Part shown: piece after piece, positions 23,001 to 36,115 of the stretch
Layout: every line of letters begins with the position of its first letter
Numbering within the stretch: position 1 is the stretch's first letter
NCBI RefSeq assembly: GCF_964340395.1
Contig: NC_135565.1
Location: 18,067,209-18,131,208, forward strand
DNA from: Glandiceps talaboti
Taxonomy: Eukaryota; Hemichordata; Enteropneusta; Spengelidae
DNA length: 64,000 nucleotides
Direction of reading: 5' to 3'
The notes under the pieces: model-generated
What the model was told of the DNA's origin: nothing
Database searches by the model: none
Seen by the model: the letters and a program-made list of their open reading frames with translations, nothing else
Translations under genes and position numbers: made by a program

Positions 23001-26000
23001 CAATGTTTTGTACTACCAAACTAGAGTTACTATACAGTTTCAATTAGGCAGCACAATGTTTTGTACTACCAAACCAGAGTGAATACAGTGTTTCAATGTG
23101 GCAACATAATGTTTTGTACTCACAAACCAGAGTAACTCTACAGTTTCAATTAGGCAGCACAATTTTTTGTACTACCAAACTAGAGTGACTATACAGTTTG
23201 AATTAGGCAGCACAATGTTTTGTACTACCAAACTAGAGTGACTATACAGTTTCAATTAGGCAGCACAATGTTTTGTACTACCAAACTAGGGTGACTACAG
23301 TGTTTCAATTAGGCAGCACAATGTTTTGTACGACCAAACTAGAGTGACTATACAGTTTGAATTAGGCAACACAATGTTTTTTTTACTACCAAACCAGAGT
23401 GACTATACAGTTTCAATTAGGCAAGTGTTTTGTACTACCAAACCAGGGAGACTTTAGAGTTTAAATCAGGGAGCAGAACATTTTTCACTACCAAACTAGA
23501 GTGACTTTAGAGTTTGAATTTGGCAGCGCAATGCCTCACACAACATTTCTTGTAACAGATTACATAGGCAAACCACAGACACTAATAGCATGCAAGCATA
23601 CATACATACATACATACATACATACATACATACATACATACATACATACATACATACATACATACATACATGCATACATGCATGCATACATACATACATA
23701 CATACATACATACATACATACATACATACATACATACATACATACATACAAGCATACATACATACATACATACATACATACATACATACATACATACATA
23801 CATACATACATACATACAAGCATACATACATGCATACATGCATAACGATATGCTGAGCCATACATTATACAATACATCTCCTGACTGAAAATGTGAATGC
23901 GTATCATTTATGTACAGGCTGGTGATGCTTTCAATAGGGAACTTGCAAACCCGCCATGTTGAATGTTGCATCATGGGAAAAGTGATAATAAATACTAATC
24001 AATTAGTATAATAAACAATATTGTTATATTGTTTGCAGCTACAAATAATCAATTCATAGTCACCCTGACCATTGTGGGGGGTTTATTTTAATATCAGAAG
24101 CTCCAGATTAGGTATTACGATAACCACAGATAATCCCATAGTCGTTTGCATCTGAGCATGCTCAGTCTGGATTGCAAGTTCCCTATTCAAAACTGTAATT
24201 TCAACACTTTGGATGGAATAGAAATGAAAAGTAAAGGGGAACATCACTCCATAAAATAGATATTTTCATAAACTAGGTTTCAGAGAGTCATGCATGATTT
24301 CACATCACATTACATCACACAATTTTCACTTGGTCGCCAAGAAACACCAACTTTAAATTCTTCTTTACTTCTATTGTTCTTTCAGTGCTACACCATTGCA
24401 TTATGGGTATTAGCATACACAATTCAGCCTAGGAAGTTAATTCTTTGAGTGCTACACCATTGCATTATTGGTCTTAGCATACACAATTCAGCCTAGGAAG
24501 TTAATTCTTTGAGTGCTACACCATTGCATTATGGGTATTAGCATACACAATTCAGCCTAGAAAGTTAATTCTTTGAGTGCTACACCATTGCATTATGGGT
24601 ATTAGCATACACAATTCAGCCTAGGAAGTTAATTGTTTGAGTGCTACACCATTGCATTATGGGTATTAGCATACACAATTCAGCCTAGGAAGTTAATTTT
24701 TTGAGCAAGATTGTTTAAGGATCAATATACTCCTGAATTTTAAATTAGAGAGCAAAATGATATGTAAAACTTAGGAGCAAAATGCGTAGGTTAGGAGTAA
24801 AGTAAGATAGGAGTAAAGCAAGATAATACATACATGTACATTGCAGGGGTGAACAAATCCATCGGTCCTGGGTCCAGGATTAGCAATTTTTTTTAGGCAG
24901 ATCACACAAATTTTACCTTGTCTGATCCATCAGACCAGTACCCTTACTGTGAATAACTACATGTATGTTAAAAAGTCTTCTACAGATTCATAGGCAAGAT
25001 TTAATGTTGCACATTAGCGGACCTGGGACCACTAATTCTTTCAGCAGGACCACTGGATTTTTGAAGGCACTGGTCTGGGAACACCAGTTCACAAAATGAT
25101 TTGTTCACCCCTGATTGTATATATCAAAATTTATTTCTTATCAACATCCAGTGCCACACATGCCATATTTATGTGTTGAATAAAAATAATCATCAGTGTT
25201 GTTGATTGACAATGTTCATTTTAATGCAAATAAAAAGATTCCCCATTGTCATGAAAATAGTCAATAAACAATATGCGGCAAGTGGGTTTCAAAATGTGCC
25301 TATCAAATGCAAGTAAAGCTGAAATTTCACCTTTTAAATGCCAGGAAATTTAATAATCCACCTGCATTAGATTATTAATCACCTTCCCATGCTGTAATTT
25401 GGTGTTTTTTATCAGCCAAATGATAATTAGTCTAGATGCCAAATGTGGTACTAAACCACAGTCTAGTCTAAGTCCCTCAATCAGCACAAAAAGTTGTTAA
25501 TCCAATCAGTGAACCCCAACTGTTATAGTGACGTAAACAGTGTATAAGTAGCATCCTGAGCTGACAAATATACCATATTTGGACATTACATAACTGCCCC
25601 AGTAAACACTAACTTTATGAGGGACTGTGTTATTGGTTAGAATTTTGTGATTGATTAACAAAGACATGATGTTAATGACTGTGTTGGTGGCTGTGGATGA
25701 ATTTCAAATTGCATCTCATGCATCTCAGGACTTCTAGAGTAACGACTTTGACTATACTGTGAGTGGATGTTAAGCGTAACGATCCCGTATAGGAACTAGG
25801 CCAGATGATAATTCTGTGATGTAAAATAGTGAAATGACTCACTTGAACCCACAATTTATGAAAATACCTTTCTTTCCTTGAGCAAATTTAATCCTTTTAA
25901 AGTTTGAAACAATCAATTCAACAATTTGATATTTTTTAAAAGATCTATAATTTCTGTAATAAAATGATAATTTTCACTTGCGGTGTTGCCATATTACCAT

Positions 26001-27889
26001 GATCTGACTGTAGAGGGCAACATTTGTTACATGATTTTGTTTAGTCAAAGAGTTGATTAGGTTGTGTGAATCAAATAAATTGAAAGGACCCTCCTATTGA
26101 AATGTTGTGAAATATTCCTCTTATTAGCTATAAATGGGTGCAACTCTGATGAGTTTGAATGCAACGATGGCGAATGTGTCCACGGAACATTTAGATGCGA
26201 TGGAACTCCAGACTGTCAAGATCATTCTGATGAAGACGATTGTAGAGGTAAGTGATAATTCTGATATACATGTAGCACTTCAGTTCCAATATGCATCTCT
26301 CTATACAACTCCATGTATTCTGTACACCGAGTTCAGTCAATAAGGGAACTTGCAATCCAGACTAAGCATGCAAAGGACTAAGGGATTATCTGAGGATATT
26401 GTACTACCTAATCTGGAGCTACCGATAAAATAAACCTCCTACAATGGTGAGGGTGACTCTGAATTGATCATTTGTGGTTACAAACAATATAACAATATTG
26501 TTCATAGCACTAATTGATTACCATTTATTATCACATTTCCCATGATGCAACATTCAACATGGCGGGTTTGCAAGTTCCCTATTGCAAATAATGGTTAATT
26601 ATGCTTCAGTAGAATACTGCAAGTACTTTTTTTAGGGACGATCACACAATGTTACACAGTGGACTTCATTTATTTAGGGGAGGGGTCTGGCGTCAATTCG
26701 ATTGTTGAACTTCATTTTCACACTCTTATAAGCAAGTTTTGAAAAACTTTCACACCTACATGTACAGTGATACAAGCTTTTGTATTTACTACTGAGATAT
26801 TGATAAGTTTATAAAAAGTTACTTCTAATGTGAGATATTGTGCTGGGTTTTCAGTAGTATTTTCGGATGTGTTTACCATCATCTCAGTTAACAGGTTTAT
26901 AAGGGTGGAATTTCATGTTTATCATCATGTTTTTACAGTACATCGATTGTAGTGATGTGACTGCTACAGTTGTCATCATGGTTTACATCATATATAAACG
27001 TGTGATGGTACACTTGTGAATGTCTATTTAGAGGGAGAGGGAAGGTGTTTTGTCATAAACTAACAATATTGTACGATCGTCCCTTAATTATTGGCCCAAA
27101 CATGAAACCTGAAAGTTTGTATCTCTTCTATTTGAAAGGCTGTTCTATTGATGATTAATTATTAATATTTACATTATAAAGGCCAAGGTTTCAATCCCAG
27201 GTTCTTGCATTTGTGTTATCTTATCAACATTTTATTTGACTTAATTTGTCAGCATTGTCATTACTCATGACTAAATAGCAGTACACTATCATAAGAATGA
27301 CAGTAATTTCTTTTTGTTTACAGGGTTTACAGAGTGTAATGATTGCTTGAATGGAGGCAGATGTTTCAAAATTACATCCACTCAGTTTATTTGTTTGTGT
27401 CGAGAAGGATGGACAGGAGATTACTGTGAAGGTAAGGCAGCAGATATTTCAAATACTGTAATTCTTAGTACCTGAAATAGAATATAAAATGTGTTACTCA
27501 CTAGCGGTATCATAAAAATAAAGAACATTCAATTTCTTGGTCGACACCATACATTGTAACTTCTGCTCCATGTGCTTCACATGCATTACTATAGACGCTA
27601 GCATAACGACTTTGACTTGACGTACTGTGTGAAGATAATGTAGTGTAAATCGTAACATGGTTGTATTGGAACTAGAGTAGTCCATACTGGCATGCCTTGA
27701 CTATGAGACAAACAAACAAAAAAGAAAGAAAAAAATTGGTGCCAGTCTCACTTGGGAAGGCAGTATTGTGACTTTCAAATTAAGACTAAAGACATACCTT
27801 TTTGAGAGAGCTTATCTGTATCAGTTTCTTTTATAAAACGCCTGTGAGCATCATTGATGGATACTACATGTAGGTGCTATATAAATCTC

Positions 27890-27922
<33 letters not shown>

Positions 27923-30900
27923 GAGTTATAAGTATTTGCTTAGTCTTTCATAATACTTGTGCTTTACCGAATTGAAATTTGAATATAACATGAAAATTAT
28001 ACAAACTGTACTTCTATCAATGCTATAGAAAGTCACCAATGCAATGGTAATAATCCATGCCAAAATGGAGGAACGTGTTATGAAGATAATGGAATCCAAA
28101 ACTGTGTTTGTGCAGTTGGGTGGAGAGGACAACTGTGTAAAATAAAATCAGGTACGTCAGTATTTACTGAAAGTCTACATGTAGCTCCTGGGTAATATTG
28201 TATGATAGACATAGACTACTAAACACTATATCTAGACTTATCTACCAAATCAGTAGTTGTCCAGGGCACATACACAGACTACTAAACATTGTATCTAGAC
28301 TACCAGATCAGCAGTAGTCCAGGACACATAGACTACTAAACATTGTATGTAGACTACCAAATTAGCACTAGCCCAGGGCACATACACAGACTACTAAACA
28401 TAGACTCTAAACATTGTATCTAGACTACCAAATTAGCACTAGTCCAGGACACATAGACTACTAAACATTGTATATAGACTACCAGATCAGCAGTAGTCCA
28501 TGACACATAGACTACTAAACATTGTATCTAGACTACCAAATTAGCAGTAGTCCAGGGTACATAGACTACTAAACATTGTAGCTAGACTACCAAATTAGCA
28601 GTAGTCCAGGACACATGGACTACTAAACATTGTATGTAGACTACCAAATTAGCACTAGTCCAGGACACATAGACTACTAAACATTGTATCTAGACTACCA
28701 GATCAGCAGTAGTCCAGGACACACAGACTACTAAACATTGTATCTACATTGCCAAATGTATATGCAGTGTGATGGTAGTCTTTTAGACCAATGTAGTTAT
28801 CAATATAGATAACTTTAGCTACTTATTCAGTAAATATGACTTCAAAATGTAGAAGTTAAATGTTTTTTTGTAATTATTTATATTTGAAATTATAGAATGT
28901 GGCAGGAGAGAATTCCAGTGTGATGATGGCCATTGTATTATTGAACGTTTTCGATGTAATGGTAAAGCAAATTGTCCTGATGACAGTGATGAAGCTAACT
29001 GCAGTAAGTATATAAATGACCACAAATTAAAGGGGAACACAACTCCAGGAAAGATGTTTTTTAAAAACCTTGGGTTTGGGAGAGTCATATGATGATTTTA
29101 CAGTTCATGCATGATTGCCAAGAAACACTAAAATTGGAACTCTATTCCATCTCTATTGTTCTTACACATCACACATGGGACTTAGCAGACATATATATTT
29201 ACAGCTAAAATGATGTAGGCTTGGTGTTTCACTTATGGGACATTACGTTTTTGACACAAAGATAAACACATTTCAACTCTAGACTAACAATAACAGCGAC
29301 ACAATAATTTAACTCATTACTATCAGCAAGATCCATTGCTCAATCACATTGAAAACTGATAAGCATTGCTATTCATTCATTCACAGTGCATTAAAAACAG
29401 GCTTCTAATGACAACAATACACATTGGACTTGTGATTTTAATGGCTTCAATTGTTTATTTTCTAACTACTGATAATCAACATTTCAACTTGACTATTTCT
29501 ACATCCCCACTGTGCACGACACCTATGTAATTGTTTCTTTTGCCTTAAAATTTGTGTGAGGGTGTGTGTTTATTAAATGTCATGTTACATGATTGAAACA
29601 CAAAGCCTATATCATTTTAGCTGTAAATGTCATGTTACATGAGTGAAACACCACGCCTACACCATTTTAGTTGTAAATTGCATGAGTGAAACACCATGCC
29701 TGCATCATTTTAGCTGTAAATGTCATATTGCATGAGTGAAACACCATGCCTACATCATTTTAGCTGTAAATGTCATATTACATTGAGTTAAACACCACGC
29801 CTACCGGGGTACATCATTTTAGCTGTATTAGATGCACGCTTAACATCCATGACTATCTAAAGGTAATAAGCACTAAGGAGTCATGATTTTTCAAATGTTT
29901 CATGCAACCTACAATTGAGTGATAGGTTTGCAAGCTTTACAAATATTTTTGGTGACTTTATAATTATACATATTCATCTATCAGTGGCTGTATTCTGAAT
30001 ACTAACGTTTGTTTTTTTGTTTTTTGTTTTTTTCCTCCTCACTTTTCAGCTTCAATTCTGCCGACCCTTTGTATTGGAAAATATGAATTTTTCTGTGATA
30101 ACTATGAGTGTATAGATAGTCGATTTCGTTGTGATGGTTTTAAACAATGTGAAGATGGCTCAGATGAGGAAAACTGTAAGTACAAACCTTTAAAGAAGTG
30201 TATAGATTATAATTATATTTTTAGGGTGTAATCTTTAATATAATAATTACTTTATTCATAATGAAAAACATAAAATTTCCTTTGTATTGACAGGAACTAC
30301 ATAGCAACATAGATTACATTTACTCAAATAATGAATCAATGAAAAGTAAAGATTACAATACATACAAATAAATACATTTAGCAGTGATTACATGTTATTA
30401 ATGAGTTGAAATGATCTTGGCACGAAACTGAACTTAAACCTGTCTGTACATGCATGTGGTACACTGAGGCGACGGCCACAGGGGAGGTATTCATATTCTG
30501 TATGTGGTTGATATGTTGGATCTTTGATAATTTTTGTAGCAGTCTTAACCTCTTTGTCTTTTGTACAAAATGGAGTTATCAAATAGTGTGTAGATTCCAT
30601 TACTGTGGATTACAAGTTATCTCATGTACGTAATGATTATCTAATCATTGCTTGATTTTGGTATTTAGGAATATCCCATACATATTTTATATATAATATG
30701 TAATATGTTCAGGAAATCACTGCTCTCATGTTATTGTGTTATTGTGCTAACAATCCCAGCATGCACTCTCAGTGCCATTGAAAGCATGCATTGACATTTA
30801 CATTTATAAATTGTATAGTTCAGTCATGGTTGTATGTATTGTCACCTGAGTCAAATACATGTAGCTTAACGGCATCCCCATCCCCATCAATGCTGTTATG

Positions 30901-31511
30901 TTGAATCTACTTGTATCCTAACAATTGTTTATGTGTTTTAATTTCCAGGTGACGATTTGGGAAATAGTGACAATAGCAGTGAAGGAAACGATAATTATAT
31001 ATACATCAACTCAGATTATCAAACAGTTACATATACAATCATTTGTTCATTAGTTCTGCTTGTTGTTGTAATTGTTTGTATCGTCATGGCATTACATCAT
31101 TACAGAAGACGATTACGATATCGCTACCAGCTTGCCATCGCCAACATGCGACGACGTCAACGCCACCGCTCAAATATATACGTACCATCATCGTGTATAT
31201 CTACTCTACAGCCTCATATTGATGGACAAGCTGACCCAGAACAAACTCATGTTTTAGTGCGATATAGCATTAATAACGGTGTACAGATTATAACTCTGGG
31301 TGATGACCGCGTCACCACATCACCAAGCACGACAACCAATCAGAGCTCACCACTCAGTAATGATGAAGTGCCGCCATCTTATTGGGACGTTGTCCATGCA
31401 GATAATAACAGAGGATCATCAACATCATCCCAAGATGATTCAGAAAATGAATTTTCAGATACACCACCTCCCCCGTATCCTGGGTTGCCAAATCAAAACC
31501 AAAATAAGTGA
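20029..31511 (+). CDS. Single-pass receptor: signal peptide, LDLa x2, EGF x2, LDLa x2, TM, PPxY tail (469 aa)
   Basis: Exons 20029-20128, 22473-22634, 26128-26247, 27324-27431, 28029-28151, 28896-29003, 30050-30175 and 30949-31511, all phase 1, sum to 1410 nt with a single stop. Exon 1 gives a signal-anchor-like [15 protein letters not shown] after a basic N-terminus, with a good start context (aagATGG). LDLa modules have six Cys and acidic calcium cages ([42 protein letters not shown]); module 1 is weaker ([10 protein letters not shown]). EGF modules show CLNGGRC and CQNGGTC with WTGDYC and WRGQLC. The membrane helix is [19 protein letters not shown], followed by a basic stop-transfer. The tail has PPSY and PPPPYP, ligands for NEDD4-family WW domains, as in LDLRAD3 and LRP10. 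No CUB domains or YWTD propeller, so it is closest in plan to LDLRAD3 but with EGFs added; true orthology is unproven. Confidence 0.88.
20690..20850 (-). mobile_element. Probable LINE 3' end (minus)
   Basis: Minus-strand sequence ends in ctatgaataaagtatattattatt, the same kind of tail as at 30240-30290 (ttatgaataaagtaattatt). Non-coding here. The shared tail, together with the RT fragment attached to the 30240 copy, suggests the end of the same LINE family. In intron 1 of the receptor gene. Confidence 0.4.
22745..23530. repeat. 57-bp minisatellite, about 13 copies
   Basis: Unit: actaccaaactagagtgact, then atacagtttcaattaggcag, then cacaatgttttgt. Copies diverge by a few substitutions and small deletions, and the right end degenerates. 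It lies in intron 2 of the receptor gene. Regular spacing with no unique spacers rules out a CRISPR array. Confidence 0.95.
23598..23843. repeat. (CATA)n microsatellite
   Basis: About 245 bp of catacata repeats with rare tgcat or aagcat interruptions. All six frames stay open (HTYI or MYVC repeats), giving several spurious ORFs on both strands. Confidence 0.98.
23935..24185 (-). mobile_element. MITE family B, complete copy
   Basis: Inverted ends TAGGGAACTTGCAA and TTGCAAGTTCCCTA with about 250 bp between them. The flanks are ttcaa on both sides, a possible 5-bp target duplication. Relative to the copies at 26341 and 48084 it lies in reverse orientation. Confidence 0.85.
24384..24705. repeat. 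64-bp minisatellite, 5 copies
   Basis: Unit: gagtgctacaccattgcatt, atgggtattagcatacacaa, ttcagcctaggaagttaatt. Five nearly identical copies, so recent amplification. It begins in the right part of a dispersed repeat related to 29030-29160. Confidence 0.95.
26341..26581 (+). mobile_element. MITE family B, complete copy (intron 3 of receptor)
   Basis: Starts taagggaacttgcaatccag and ends gggtttgcaagttcccta. It contains the family landmarks aataaacctcc, ttgtggttacaaacaatata and cccatgatgcaacattcaac. Confidence 0.85.
26634..27086 (+). mobile_element. Dispersed TIR element, copy 1 (partner at 35018-35425)
   Basis: Left end agggacgatcacacaatgtt and right end acaatattgtacgatcgtcc are imperfect inverted repeats. 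The interior shares many blocks with 35018-35425 (gagatattgataagtttata, catcatggtttacatca, tttaggggaggggtctgg). About 450 bp, with no coding capacity. Confidence 0.65.
27725..27922 (+). mobile_element. LINE 3' end with ATT-repeat tail
   Basis: The frame gives [18 protein letters not shown], the conserved C-terminal block of LINE ORF2 proteins (FKxxLKTxLFxxAY). It is followed by a short 3' UTR ending gtgctatataaatctcttta and a 30-bp ATT tail. The end gcgctatataa/gtgctatataa is shared with the SINE family in this window. Confidence 0.75.
28198..28790. repeat. 55-bp minisatellite, about 10 copies
   Basis: Unit: agactactaaacattgtatc, tagactaccaaattagcagt, agtccaggacacat. It lies in intron 5 of the receptor gene about 100 bp before exon 6 and is moderately diverged. 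Confidence 0.95.
29570..29830. repeat. About 50-bp minisatellite, 5 copies
   Basis: Unit: tgtcatgttacatgagtgaa, acaccatgcctacatcattt, tagctgtaaa. Copies are imperfect, one shortened. In intron 6 of the receptor gene. Confidence 0.85.
30240..30600 (-). pseudogene. LINE ORF2 C-terminal fragment and 3' UTR
   Basis: The minus strand gives [20 protein letters not shown], then [15 protein letters not shown]. This is the terminal LPxxRRLxxPxxRTxRxxxSFIPxAIxxLN block of LINE ORF2 proteins. It is followed on the minus strand by a short UTR ending in a tail with ttcattatgaataaagtaat. Antisense in intron 7 of the receptor gene. A 5'-truncated dead copy. Confidence 0.8.
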
Positions 31512-32462
31512 ACTCAGTATTGATTTTTTTGCTTCAAGCCCAGTCTTTAAGAAATAGTATTTATAGAGATATATTATGTACATATGCAGCATTTACCTAT
31601 CTTTAATATAATCCATGTAAGTTGCCAACTCAAAGTATTTTAATTAACATGTTTGTGTTTTGTGTTTTTTTTAACCATTATCAAAATGACTTAGGGTGCG
31701 AGATCAACAGTTTAATCTAGGATGATACACTAAATTCTTTTAGTTTGGGGTTAGGGGGTGGGGTGTGGTTAAACCATGTTTAATAGCTACCATCCTTTCC
31801 AAAATATCTGTTATGTACCCCAAAATAATATCAGATTCAGAAATAGAAGAATTTTTGTATAGTAAATGCATGGCACTAAAACACAGCTTTTTTTTCACCA
31901 CATACTGGCTTTACATTCATAGTAATACATTCTACAGCATAGTGATTTGAAATTCATTGGGGTGGGGGGTCCTGAGGTCTGAGACCTTCCTAAAAGAAGG
32001 TAGTTATTTATCATACATTGAACTATTGATCTTGCCTCTTAATTACTTAAACGTGTATAGTATCATTGAAATATTGAGTATAGCCAATGCAAGATGTCTT
32101 TAAAGGTAGATGATCAATTATGTTATTAGAACCACCGTTAGGCGAGATATTGTAATAGGTGGATGATCAAATATGTTGTTAGAGCCACAATTAGGAGAGT
32201 TAGAAGTAACAAATATATTACGTAAGTTAAATGCATTCACAGAATTAGAAATTGAACCAATACACATGACATATTTTTCGATGAGCTGAGAGCTTTTGAC
32301 TGCAAAGTGCCAGTCTTCACTCTGATAGATGGTGCTGTTTATATGATAATGTAACAAAGTGAAGTGACCATGGAGAATGCTTCCATAGATCTTCGATCTA
32401 TTAAATCTTCTTAAATGTATAAATAAAGTTATGAAATTAGACAGGTACAACTTAAGACATGT

Positions 32463-32764
32463 TAAAAATGCTTTTATTGGATTATGAATTTATAAAACGA
32501 TTTTATCATGGCTTCGTACTTGAAAAAATTAATGTAAAACAACATTGTTTAAGCCTGTGTTTGTAACATTTCTAAATGACAATACGTACAATAACAAACA
32601 TTTTACACATTTTATTAAACTTTTGCAATTAATTGAGTTACAAACAATGACCTGGGATATATTTTGTCACATTTATTTTTCGAATTGAAAGCCATGATAA
32701 AATTGTTTCATAAATAAAAAATTAAAAATAAATACCTCAATCCTCATCCATATGGTCACTTTAA
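32463..32764. mobile_element. Palindromic MITE family A copy
   Basis: The right end tcatccatatggtcacttta is well kept and the left end is diverged. The interior has gtacgtacaataacaaacat and aattgagttacaaacaatga like the other copies. Confidence 0.75.
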
Positions 32765-34061
32765 ACAACCTTTAAAACGACACGTTTGCAAGATTTACAA
32801 ATATCTTTGAAGTCTTAATTCATCCAACCCGTCTAACTGTGGCTCCATGCATGTTTGATCACTACAACATTATTAGTTTTCTTGCACTGGCTGTATCTCT
32901 TCATAACAGATAGCATGACTTTTTTTGTATTGTAATATAAAAACTGTCAGTATAATGTCACTATGTTATGTATAGACATGGAAAGTGTTGAAGTCTTCCA
33001 TTTGATGTAACCCAACATTTAGTATTGTCATGTCATAACATATTTAATATCTGTTTGATAAGTTACAACTCATTTTTTGAAATGTTAAATGAGAACATCT
33101 GTATTGACTTTGACTATCCACTTAAACTGACAAATCACAGGTCCTAAATAAAGGTTTAAAATGTTTATGTTGACTTTGATTACTGACTAGTAGGACTGGT
33201 CTTAACAAAATGTTTGGATTGGTTTTGACCAATTGACCAATGACTTTACTTTAAATTAAATGAACATTGCATGGACTTTGAGTACTGACTTGCTGACCAA
33301 TGACTTTGGTCCTGGCATTGACTTTGACTATTGACTTGTTGACCAGTGATTTTGGTCCTAAATAAACATTTTTATTAACTTTGACAGTCAACTTATTGAC
33401 CGATTACTTGGTCCTAAATTATATTTGTACCTTAACTTATCCCTTGTATTTATAATTTTTATTAACTTTTATACAAAGTTATTTCACAAACAGGATTATG
33501 GCCTCATTGATATTCAGGTATTTATGTGTTAAGTGTGAAATGAAATTCATACATACCTCTTATGTAGTATAACAGTGTACATATACACTCACCAGAACTA
33601 CCTGTGTTGTGGTATTGCAGGCATGAAGCACAGTTGAATAAGTTGTATATGCAATTTTAAACAACATTGTTGCACTTGAAAGAAAGACAAAATCAAACCT
33701 CTGTTGCTTCTCACTTCAATCAGGTGTGACACTAATCTGTAATGTTGGGGTACCCTCATGCATTGGCCAAGGTTTCTTAAAAGCTGATGATGGTGGAATG
33801 ATATGATGTATCATACAGTCTTAAGGCTAAGTTACATGTGCACAAAGTAACTTGGTGAGCCATGCATTAAGCAATTCATCACATGCCACTAATTGCTTTG
33901 TGTACACTCATAATATAATGGCCCTGTGCGCGACATTACCAAGTGCATTGAAAGGAATCTCAAATATCAGATTTTCTGCAACTCATCACAAGTTGCTTCA
34001 CGCAACACATCCAGTCATACGATAGTTGCTAGCCTCATCACGTGACAGATTGGTCACTGAT

Positions 34062-34252
34062 TTCTCGGTACCTGAAATAAAATATTACTGCCTAGGCACA
34101 TCATAAAAATAATGAAGAGTCAATTTCTTGGTTGACACCATAACTTCCACTCTTCACATGCATTACTATAGGCACACATAAGAATAAGTCAACCTTCTTG
34201 TTCTATTCTGACCGTCTATTAGGAGGTAAAATACTGTTGCAGGTACCGAGAA
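34062..34252. mobile_element. Short TIR element
   Basis: The ends ttctcggtacctgaaataaa and gcaggtaccgagaa are inverted. The interior (cataaaaataatgaagagtc, caatttcttggttgacacca) is shared with about 27465-27560 and about 40475-40590, giving three dispersed copies. About 190 bp. Confidence 0.65.
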
Positions 34253-35017
34253 TTGCCTCATGTCACTGAGCCTTTATGTAACATGAATGAAGTTCATAAC
34301 TGACCAGCAATTAGAAATAATCATCTCTTTACACTTTACGGTCAGACATAAATTAAATAACAATATTTGACAAATCAGGTTGCAATGTCTACTTATCAGA
34401 AAACATTGAAGTTTCAGGATAGTTTAGATTTTTGTTACCAATATAATATTTCGCCAAACATTTTTTTCTTTGAGTAAAACAATGGTATTGTTGAAATGAA
34501 GTAAAATTGTATAGTTTTAATGTGTTGATGAGCGGAATCATGACATTAATTTTTTTTTCTATTTTGACATGTGACAGAATAGTATTCAGATTGACTTTTG
34601 GACTATCATGTGTTAATTTACTTGTAGCCCATAAACTTTGTAATCTTTATTGAGCTGACTTGTATATGATGGTGTATTTTCAACCAGCATACTGTTTTTA
34701 AAACAGTATTATATCAAAATTATGTGTTCTCAATGTCATCAAGAAGGAACTCTGCTAGCTATTGTAGTTTGTTAATTAAAGGAATTCTCACCTTGAAATG
34801 TAACGCATCGGGAAATGCACAATGTCTGAAGTCATGTATCGTTTATGTGGTGATATTCAAGCTAGAAGCAAAGATAGATAAATCAGATACTAGAGTGTAA
34901 ATATAGGATATAAGTAGCCTGTGAGCTGTACATAAAGTGCAGTCAGTAATATTATGGTAGATATCATATGAAATAATCACTGGCTAAGCCTTGAACTGTG
35001 TCTAATTGCAGTAAGGA

Positions 35018-35425
35018 TAATCACACTATGTCACACAAGCTCAAAACAACCTTCGTTCATTTAGGGGGAGGGTCTGGCCTCAATGCGATTGCTGAACTTT
35101 CATTTTTGTTCTTATCAAATTTAGAAAATGTTTACACCTTCAGTAATAACAGGTTTTGTATTAACTTCTCCGAGATGTTGATAAGTTTATAAATATGTAC
35201 TGCTAATGTGATATCATGTGCTGGGTTTCTGGTATTGTTTGCCATGTTTTAAACATTGTATCAATCATAGTGATGTGGCCGATGAAATTTTCATCATGGT
35301 TTACATCAAATATGTCCATGTGTTGATGCTGCACTTTTGAACATTTGTGTAGGGGGTGGGGAGGGAGTATTGGCCAAAATGAACAAAGTTTGTTTATTGT
35401 GTTTGTGTGACATTGTGCAATTATC
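35018..35425 (+). mobile_element. Dispersed TIR element, copy 2 (partner at 26634-27086)
   Basis: Shares ordered blocks with the first copy: tcacactatgtcacaca, tttagggggagggtctggcc, gagatgttgataagttta, catcatggtttacatca. It is more diverged and slightly shorter. Confidence 0.6.
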
Positions 35426-35679
35426 CATTACATGGGACCTCCTCAATCTTGGTGCAGATTTTTAAATGATTCTGAAAATGGCAATTTGTTCAGTGTTTAC
35501 AGGAAATATCAACAACTAACCGTTTCCAACATCATAAAAGTTCATGTTTTTAATGTTTTAATATGTGACAGTGACTTTACTTGATCTTTTATGGCATTAG
35601 TCCAAGGTAATCCACTGCAAAGTAAGGTCTTTGATATAGCTTTATATGTACTTAATTAAGTTCTATTGAATAACAGGAG

Positions 35680-36115
35680 AACATATTTTCTGAGCAACTC
35701 TCTTAATGTGCCTGCATTAGGAGAGCATATTTTCTGAGCAACTCTCTTTATGTGCCTGTATTAGGAGAACATATTCTCTGAGCAACTCTCTTAATGTGCC
35801 TGCATGAGGAGAACATATTCTCTGAGCAACTCTCTTAATGTGCCTGCATTAGGAGAACATATTCTCTGAGCAAATCTCTTAATGTGCCTGCATTAGGAAC
35901 ATATTCTCTGAGCAACTCTCTTAATGTGCCTGCATTAGGAGAACATATTCTCTGAGCAACTCTCTTAATGTGCCTGCATTAGGAGAACATATTTTCTGAG
36001 CAACTCTCTTTATGTGCCTGCATTAGGAGAACATATTCTCTGAGCAACTCTCTTAATGTGCCTGCATTAGGAGAACATATTCTCTGAGCAACTCTCTTAA
36101 TGTGCCTGCATTAGG
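35680..36115. repeat. 44-bp minisatellite, about 10 copies
   Basis: Unit: ggagaacatattctctgagc, aactctcttaatgtgcctgc, atta. Copies are nearly identical and one lacks three bases. No coding function. Confidence 0.96.

Noticed and set aside
22745-23530. Regularly spaced repeats resembling a CRISPR array
   Set aside because: Units are contiguous with no unique spacers, in a spliced eukaryotic gene: a minisatellite.
23496-23974. HTYI and MYVC repeat proteins on both strands
   Set aside because: Translation of the CATA microsatellite; all frames are open by composition.
28819-29088. Minus-strand frame with a LINE-like [11 protein letters not shown] stretch
   Set aside because: It is the antisense of a genuine LDLa exon (28896-29003) whose six cysteines and splice sites are clear; the LINE resemblance is chance.
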